Source: Polyrhizophydium stewartii
Lineage: Eukaryota > Chytridiomycota > Chytridiomycetes > Rhizophydiales
Length of the DNA stretch: 10,236 bases
Assembly (NCBI GenBank): GCA_027604665.1
Contig: JADGIZ010000674.1
Span: 1-10,236, forward strand
Reading direction: 5' to 3'
Numbering within the stretch: position 1 is the stretch's first letter; each line of letters starts with the position of its first letter. The translations under genes were made by a program, and so were the position numbers. The notes below the pieces were generated by a model. It was not told the DNA's origin. It did no database searches and was given only the letters and a program-made list of their open reading frames with translations. This document shows, one piece after another, positions 1 to 6,518 of this stretch.

Positions 1-207
1 GGCCACAACTGCTGCTGTGAGTGCCGCCTGCCAGAGATGCTGTGGTTGGTGGATGGCCGCCGCTCGCGGCCAGAGTCACGCTGTGGGGACGGCCGCAGCA
101 TCCGCGAGGCCGCAGGCGGCTGACGCAGGCGCAACGGCGGCACAGACATTGCGTTTGGCGGCAAGGAGATTGGCATCGGCAATTACAGCGTGCTCGTGCT
201 CAACTGA
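1..207 (+). CDS. 3' end of an unrecognised gene (partial, spliced)
   Basis: Only the C-terminal tail lies in the window. A good donor (GTGAGT at 17-22) and an acceptor (CAG ending at 128) define a likely 112-bp intron. The exons 1-16 and 129-207 then join in phase to read PQLLLRNGGTDIAFGGKEIG followed by IGNYSVLVLN and a TGA stop at 205-207. The mix of hydrophobic, Gly and acidic residues looks like real protein, whereas the unspliced frames give Cys/Arg/Ala-rich text. A CTGAC at 119-123 could be the branch point, but it lies unusually close to the acceptor. The gene converges on the BUB1-family gene; the gap between the stop codons is 107 bp. I do not recognise the family, and the tail is too short to assign a function. 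Confidence 0.42.
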
Positions 208-285
208 AGGCGCATGCAAGTGTGCGGCCCGCCGCCCGCAGCATCTGCCTGCACTCGGCGGCGCAGGCCCGCGGCCATGTTGCTG

Positions 286-305
286 AATGAAACATGCATT
301 TCATT
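286..305. repeat. Short inverted repeat in the convergent 3' gap
   Basis: Arms AATGAAA (286-292) and TTTCATT (299-305) are perfect inverted copies around a 6-base spacer, itself CATGCA. It sits in the 107-bp gap (208-314) between two converging genes, so it could form a hairpin in either 3' UTR. Nothing else stands out in this gap; there is no clear AATAAA. Confidence 0.4.
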
Positions 306-314
306 GTGCTGTAA

Positions 315-3300
315 TCAACGGGCTGTGCCTCGGCGCCGTTCCATGGCCGCCGACTGCACGGCGTTGAGAAGCCCTCGCAGCATTGTCGAGCCCTTGGTGC
401 TGGCGCCCTCGAGCCACACCTGCATGTCGGACCGCACTGCGGCAACTTCGGTCAAGACGGTGTCGCCATATGCACCGCTGTTGAGCAGCACGTCAAACAA
501 GCGCGACCAGAGCGCAGTCTGCCACTGCCGCTTGAACGGCCGCTTGATCGACAGATGCACAGACATTCCGGCCGATCCGTCCTTTTCTTGAGCCGCAACC
601 TGCATGTCCGCACGGAAAAGCATCAGGTGCGCGACACCCGCGATGCCGTACCAGTCGGGCTGATGCCGCCACGGCCTGCCTGTGCGTACCTCGAGACACT
701 CGACGGCCTCGTCGAATGCCGTTGTCGAGCGACCCGCACGTGCCAGAGACGCTCTCTTGCGCGCAACAAGCTCCGGAGCAGCACCCGCATTGCCTGCGGC
801 TGGCGTTATGAACATCTGGCCGTCGTCAAAACACTCGAGATCAATGGCCTGGCCCCAATCAATCAGCACAAGCCCGCGATGCTCCCATCCGCCGCTGCCG
901 TCCGCGTGGTACTGCGACTCGAGTATGGCCGCCTGGCGCCCGGCGTCAGAGTCAAAGCGGAGCATGAGGTTGTCGGCTTTGATGTCGCCGTGCACAATGC
1001 GCGCGGCGTGAAGGCTTTCGACGACGCGAAGCATTTCAATTGTCCAGAACATTGCAAGTGCTTCGTTGAACCCCGCGCCGTCGACGAGAAAGGTGCTTGA
1101 TGGATCGCTGTTGAGCGCATCCAGGATCGAGCCATATCGACAGTGGTCAAGCACCAGACACGTTGCGTTTTGGAACTGATGCGCCGAATGACATCGAACC
1201 ACCGAACGCCGCGCACGGGCATGCAGGCGGCGTTCCACATGCGAGAGGATATAATGCTCCCATAGCGATGGCGGGCTCTGGATCTTGATCGCGAACATGT
1301 CGTTGCCGGGAGTCTTCGATGCCTTGGCGCTCGTGCGCGCGTCCGACTCCTCATCGAGATCGTCAAGGTCGTCATTGAGCAAATCCTCGATGTTGTCCTC
1401 GAGCAGATCTTGCAGGCTGTCCATTTCGCGTCGCACCAGCAGCACATGTCCATAACCGCCGTTTCCAAGACGGCCAATGACAGACAGCGTGCCAAAGTGG
1501 TTGAGCGCAATTTCAGCCGGCAGCTTATTGCGGGCGATCTCGTGCAGGTTGGGCATGGGGGCCTGCGCAGCGACAAAGGCAGGCACCGTGACGCCAAAGT
1601 CGTCTCTCGACTGCCATTCGGCCAGAAGCTTACTGCGCACTTCTGATGTGTACGGATCGCACGGATTGTCGACCTGCAAAGAACGGGCAGCCAGCTGCCG
1701 AGCTTTCTGACGTGCACCCTGGACATCTTGTGCAGCGCACGGCTGCTCGGAGTCGTCGTACTCATCTTTGGCATCTGCGAGGATCGCAAAGTGCGACTGC
1801 GGGTCCGCGTCTTCGGGGTTGAAGTGGAAGCTGTTGAACACATCGGCAGACGTGCTGGCGCCGCCGAGCATGGCTCCAAATCCATCGCTGGTGGCCCCTT
1901 GGCGGTACGCCATTGTGTCGTCTGGCTCCTCGAGGATGGTTGCAGATGCGCCGCTGAGCGTGCCGCGGCTGCGCACCGTGCTCAGACCGCCGATGGTGCG
2001 GTCAAGCTCGCTGTTGGCTTCGGTGATTGGCGTCATTGGGTCGAGCTGACGGCCGAGCACGACGCGAGTGCGTACCCCGGGCATTCCTTCAGATCCAATA
2101 CCAGTTCGCTGCGTGGTGCCCGCCTCGCCAAGCGCATCTGACTTGCGCGCCGCGTGGTACGGTGTCGAGTGAGTCTGCATCTGCAGTGGCCGGCGACCCG
2201 ATGCTCCTGCAGCCGAGTCGCCGCCGGCTGCTCCTGACCTCGAGCGAAGCCCTGGCTCTTCGGATAGCGGCACTCGGATGCGTGTCGACTGCGCATTCTC
2301 GTCTGGGTGCACTCCAAACGCGCGGCCTGACCGAGAGCGGTCGGCGCGGTCAGCACGTCCAAGAGCAGGACGCGACTCGCCGCGCACGCTGTCGCGAGCT
2401 GGTGGCGCATGGTGCTGCTGTTGCTGCTGCTGCTGGGCCTCCGAGACATATGCACCATCATCGTCGCTGTCGCGGAACACGCCAATCTTGAGCTGGTCCG
2501 CAGAGGGGCGATAAACGCGGCTCGAGATGGTCTCGTCTTCGTCGTCCCAAGCGGTTCCTGGAGCGGCGCTACCAGAAGCGTCTGCGGCGGTGCCACGCTG
2601 GGTGGCTGAATCTGCATCTGCGCCAGAGTCCTCGCCTGCCAGGGGTGCACTGAACATCTCAAAGATATCGGCCATCGCGGCTTTTGTGTTGATAGTCGGC
2701 GACGCAACCTGCCGAGCCTTAGGAGGTTGGGATCCACTGCTTGCAGCCGTCGGAGAGGTGCGGCGGATTGGCGACGCGGCGACGATGGCTGCTGCTGCTG
2801 CGGCGGCTGCGGCAGCAGTTGACTCGCTGATGCCGTGCGATGCGGAATGCGTAGGAGAGTCCGGCTCGATGATGGACCTGCTGCCATATTCCTTGTCCTC
2901 GTCGATCTCGGCGTCGACGAAGCGAGTAGGCGACTCTTGCTTGATAGGCACAAATTGGTACCTCGGGAGCGAAGCACGGGCTTCCTCGAGAGACCGCTCG
3001 ACGCCATCGACGATAACCAAGTCTTGGCGCCAGCCATACGCTGCAGGGCCTGTGGGAGGCTTCTTACGCTCTGGCTCTGCAGCCGCGGCGCTTTGAAGAG
3101 CAGGGGCAGCTGTTCCATTCTTCGAGATCTTGGAGCTCGGTCGCCTCTGCTCAGTGAGCTGGGACGACGGACGCTGCGAGGAGGATTGCTGTGGCGCCGA
3201 CAGCTGCGAAGATGGCTCGGGCATGGATTCGCGCTCAAGCGCGCGAACGACCGACACCGATGCGCGCACAGGGACCTCTTGCAGCTTCAAGCTCGGGTTG

Positions 3301-4790
3301 CCCGAGCGAGCTGGCGGTTTGGCGGGAGACTGTGTCAAATCAGAGATCCAGTCGAGTTAGCATTAATCTCGCCGTCAGCGAGCGTCTGCCAGCATCGCTC
3401 ACCTCGTCGTGAAAGACCTCCATCTTCTCTATTGGAAGCACGGCAGGCTGCTTCTGGGGCAGCGTTGCACCGGCCCATTTGGTTGCCTCTCGGACGTTTT
3501 CCTTGCGCCGCTGCTCCTCCGTGTCGATGGACGACCAGGCGTTGGACTTGGATGCTGTTGGAAGCACACGATCGCGCATCCCCGCGGCAGCGTCGCGCGG
3601 CTCGTCGGCATCGGAGTACACCTTCATCTTGGTTTGTTGCGAGGTAGCACGCGACGGAGCGGATCCTCTGCCTGTTGACCCCGACGACGCGGCTCCCAGC
3701 GGAACCCGTTGGCTCGCCCGCGTCGACGGCCCACCGATCCCGCGCGACGATCCAGAGACTCGGGCGAGCGGCTGTCGGGGTCCGTTCTCAGACTGGCCGT
3801 CATCTGCCTCGCCGGCGTCATCGGCAGCGGTTCCTTCAGCTTCCGCGTCGGCGCGGCGCTTCTCGAACTCGGAAAGCAGACGGGTCAGACGATCGATGGG
3901 CTGCGCACGCTTTGCAATTCCTTCTTGCAGGATCGTCCGGGCCTCGTCAAACCTGGTTGGCAACGGCACCGAGTTCGCATGAGAATAAGCAGCGACAAAT
4001 CGGTGCAGACGCAGAGAGCCCGCGCTCACCGCTGGTTGGTCTCCATCATTGCGGCGTACTCCTCGTAGTAAAGCGCAAAAACCTGGCCGATGTTGTTGAC
4101 GCTCAGGTACTTGAAGATGTCGATTGGGGTGGCCGTTCGGCGGGCGACGCGGATCCACAACTGGAGATGGCGCAGGTCGTTTGAGTAACGCACGTCCTTG
4201 CGGAAGCGACGCATGGCGGCCTCGAGGGTGCGCATGTACGACGCGTGGTCCGTCGACAGGTGCTGCTCGACCCAGCGCACATGCTGCACGTAGGCATCGA
4301 GCGGGTCGTCGGCCGTGTCGGGCACCCTGGCCAGCGCCGCCTCGCGCTGCGCGCACTCGGCCTCGAGCCGGTTGCGACTTTCGGACACGCTGTGCGACGC
4401 CGCCGGCGCTGGCGCAGATGCCGGCGGCGCACCGGCGCGGCGGCCGGATGCGCGAGGCGCTGCGGCAGAGCGGGAGTCTGAGGCTGGCTCTGCCTGGTCT
4501 GCGTAGCGCTCGGCGAGCGCGGCGGCGCTGTGCCCGCTGCGGAGCGGCTGGATGTTCTCCTTGTGGTTCTCAAGAGCCGCGAGCTCGACGACACCAGTTG
4601 TCTGGCCGGCGGAGCTGGACGCCTTGCCAGCGTCTCTGGCGCTTGCACCTCGCGCGCTCTCCGCACGATCGGCGTGCGATGCACCTGCTGAGCTCGAGGC
4701 AGGTCCGCTGCGGCCCTCGCCGGCCAATGTCCGTCGCGATGACATCTGGGGAAGTTGGTTCGAGCCGCTGCCGTCGCTTGAATGGGACAT
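315..4790 (-). CDS. BUB1: BUB1/MAD3-family spindle checkpoint kinase (MadBub-like)
   Basis: Three exons, 4790..4030, 3952..3403 and 3329..315, are joined through introns 3953..4029 (77 bp, phase 2) and 3330..3402 (73 bp, phase 0). Both introns have GTGAGC donors and the frames close exactly, giving 1441 residues. In order: KEN box 1 (77-79, KENIQP); a TPR-like Mad3/Bub1 domain (about 140-290) whose FDEARTILQEGIAKRAQP segment spans the first splice; KEN box 2 (404-406, with A and W downstream); a KMEVFHDE motif ending exon 2; a GLEBS-like segment (about 535-564, EEARA) expected to bind Bub3; a CM1-like segment (645-667); and a C-terminal kinase. Kinase residues: glycine loop GNGGYG 1059-1064, Lys1119, Glu1128, HGDIKADN with Asp1219, and DWG 1261-1263. 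The family acts at kinetochores, phosphorylating histone H2A and recruiting Mad1. The KEN boxes additionally suggest Cdc20/APC inhibition. The middle is low-complexity (poly-Ala, poly-Gln). The protein is longer than human or yeast Bub1. The start is the first Met before the conserved region. Confidence 0.94.
2415..2435 (-). repeat. Poly-glutamine tract (7 Q) in the BUB1-family protein
   Basis: Seven consecutive Gln codons, mostly CAG, followed by two His codons, lie in the disordered centre of the protein. The tract is probably length-variable. Confidence 0.8.
2787..2816 (-). repeat. Poly-alanine tract (10 A) in the BUB1-family protein
   Basis: Ten consecutive GCN codons encode a run of ten Ala between the GLEBS-like and CM1-like segments. 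Codons are mixed (GCA, GCC, GCT), so the run may be held by selection or be old rather than a fresh slippage product. Confidence 0.8.
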
Positions 4791-4911
4791 GCGCGCCGCG
4801 AGCGATGCTGCCGCGGGCGCAGGCGGTCGGGAGCGCGAGCAGCGCAGAGCGGCAGGCCCTGCTCTCTCGCGGGCCTGGAGGGGGTCGGGCCTGCCGAGCC
4901 AGGCCTGGCGA

Positions 4912-4923
4912 TGCGCATGCGCG
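4912..4923. promoter_or_regulatory. NRF-1-like palindrome TGCGCATGCGCG
   Basis: A perfect 10-bp palindrome, GCGCATGCGC (4913-4922), with a flanking T and G matches the consensus bound by animal NRF-1. It is 121 bp upstream of the BUB1-family ATG and 157 bp upstream of the BAR-SH3 ATG. Whether the organism has an NRF-1-type factor is unknown, and the match may be chance in GC-rich DNA. Confidence 0.35.
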
Positions 4924-5022
4924 GCATGCCATCGGATCTGGCCCCGCCCCTTGTCGCGGTGCCGGCAGACTCTCGCGGTGCTGCCGCGTCCTCAACGCAC
5001 TTGGCCGCACCAGCAGCGCCTG

Positions 5023-5052
5023 CCCCGCGACCCCGCACCCGCGCCCGCACCC
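5023..5052 (-). other. G-quadruplex-type motif (G-runs on the minus strand)
   Basis: Plus-strand C-runs at 5023-5026, 5031-5034, 5038-5040, 5044-5046 and 5050-5052 are separated by gaps of 4, 3, 3 and 3 bases. The minus strand therefore has five G3-4 runs with short loops, fitting the G3+N1-7 rule. The motif ends 28 bases before the BAR-SH3 start codon, so it probably lies in that promoter or 5' UTR. Confidence 0.6.
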
Positions 5053-5080
5053 GCGCCGCACCACCGCACCGCCGCGCCCC

Positions 5081-6408
5081 ATGTCCTGGAAGGGCTTCAC
5101 CAAGGCGCTTGCGCGCCTGCCGCACCAGCTGGCCAAGTCGACGGGCCACAGCAGCGAGACACACGACGAGACATACGACGTGCTCGAAGCCTCGTTCAAG
5201 CAGCTCGAGACGCTCGCCAAGCAGCTCAAGGACGACGCCCGCCGCTTCCGCGACCAGCTCGGCGCCATGCTGGCCCACCAGGCCGGCCTTGCCAATGCAT
5301 TCCAGGACATGTTCAGCAGCCTGGACGGCGACTTCGTCAAGGTGTGTGTTGCCTCGCCGCGCGGACGGCAGACACAACACGGCGGCCGCCTCGGCCGCCA
5401 GCCGCCGCGGGCCGCCCGCACCCCCCGCTGCTCGCGCCGCCTGCTGACGTTCGTCGCCCTGCCCGGCCGCAGACCGACGAGGGCTTCTCGCCCGACCACG
5501 CCGGCCTCGCCGAGGAGTTTGCGCGCGAGATGAACGAGCTCAAGGAGTCGCTTTCGAGCGACCTCGACATGGTCGAGCGGCTCGTTGTGGCGCCCGCTGG
5601 CGACTTCGCCACGATCCTCGAGCAGGTCAAGAAGGTTATGGTCAAGCGCAGCCACAAGCTCATCGACTACGACCGCCACCGCGAGTCTGTCCAGAGGCTG
5701 CGCGAGAAGACAGACCGCTCGGCAAGCGACGAGAAGCGCCTCGGCCAGCTCGAGTCGCAGCTCGACCAGGCCACACGCGACTACAACGCCATCAACAACC
5801 AGCTGAAGCAGGACCTGCCCGTGCTGCTCGCGCTGCGCGTCGACTTCATCGACCCGTGCCTGCTCGCCTTCTACACATACCAGATGAAGGTGCACCAGAC
5901 GCTGCACGCCAAGTTCGCCGATATCGGCCAGCGCCACTTTGATCTGCGCACGTCGGCGTTGCAGGGCTACCAGATGCAGGCCGACGCCGTCGCGGAGCTG
6001 CTCACCACCCTCGTCATCCCAAAGCGCAGCCAGGGCCACTCGGCCAACCCGTCGTCCGACACGCCCGGCACCGCCGACTCGTCGTCCAAGCCCCCTGCGC
6101 TCGGCATGAGCCCGCCGCCATACACACCAGGCGAGCCAATGGCGCGAGAGACATCGGGATCGGGCGGCAGCCGCTCTGGCGCACCCGGACCTGCGACTCT
6201 CCCGCCGCGGGTGCTGCCGGGGGCGCCTGTGCCCCAGTATGTCCTGGCTCTGTACGACTTTGATGCGCAGGCCGAGGGCGATCTGTCGTTCCGCCGAGAC
6301 GACAAGATCGAGATCGTGCAGCGCACCGAGGACGTGAACGACTGGTGGATCGGCCGGATCGACGGTCGCACGGGCCAGTTCCCCGCGAATTACGTCCGAA
6401 TGCTCTGA
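5081..6408 (+). CDS. BAR and SH3 domain protein, Rvs167/Hob1/amphiphysin type
   Basis: Two exons, 5081..5341 and 5473..6408, are separated by a 131-bp phase-0 intron (donor GTGTGT, acceptor CCGCAG, CTGAC upstream), giving 398 residues. The start MSWKGFTKA is typical of fungal Rvs167/Hob1 proteins. Residues about 5-250 form the BAR domain, recognisable from VVAPAGDF, KKVMVKRSHKLIDYDRH and NNQLKQDLPVLLALRVDFID. This crescent-shaped helical dimer binds and curves membranes. Residues about 270-340 are a Pro/Ser/Gly linker holding a PPPY motif (301-304). Residues 343-398 are a full SH3 domain: ALYDF, the Asp-Trp-Trp core and GQFPANYV at the end. Known relatives act with actin-patch proteins in endocytic vesicle scission. 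The architecture matches Hob1/Rvs167 rather than the SH3-less Hob3/Rvs161. The gene is divergent from the checkpoint kinase gene and convergent with the IQUB-like gene, with 110 bp between stops. Confidence 0.94.
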
Positions 6409-6518
6409 TCCAGTCATTGGCGGATGCATGTCTCTCGCAGTCGCGCGGACAGGAGGGCAGCCAGATAAGCAGTGCCGAGAATGAATGGCACGTTTTTTGA
6501 GCCCTGGTGTTGACGCAG

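Larger units (their letters stand above)
4791..5080. promoter_or_regulatory. Divergent promoter between the BUB1-family and BAR-SH3 genes
   Basis: This 290-bp stretch lies between the start codons of two head-to-head genes and must hold both promoters and 5' UTRs. It contains a 10-bp perfect palindrome (4913-4922), a GC-box-like GGCCCCGCCCC (4940-4950) and five short C-runs (5023-5052). I see no TATA box or CCAAT box. The long open frames through it have simple Arg/Pro/Ala composition and are not coding. Confidence 0.7.

Noticed and set aside
863..1885. 340-codon minus-strand frame over the kinase
   Set aside because: It is an out-of-frame shadow; all kinase motifs are in the 315..3329 exon frame.
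2033..3238. 401-codon minus-strand frame within the BUB1-family gene
   Set aside because: It is an alternate frame of the low-complexity central exon, with Ser/Arg/Gln-rich composition and no conserved motif.
4552..5472. Long upstream extension of the BAR-SH3 exon 2 frame
   Set aside because: The open frame runs through the BUB1-family exon 1, the promoter and the intron. Real BAR sequence begins at 5473 in this frame, and the true first exon (MSWKGF) is in another frame.
4124..5533. 469-codon open frame on the plus strand
   Set aside because: It includes the true BAR exon 1 at its end, but the part before 5081 is Arg/Pro/Ala text antisense to the checkpoint gene. The part after 5341 is intron and out of frame.
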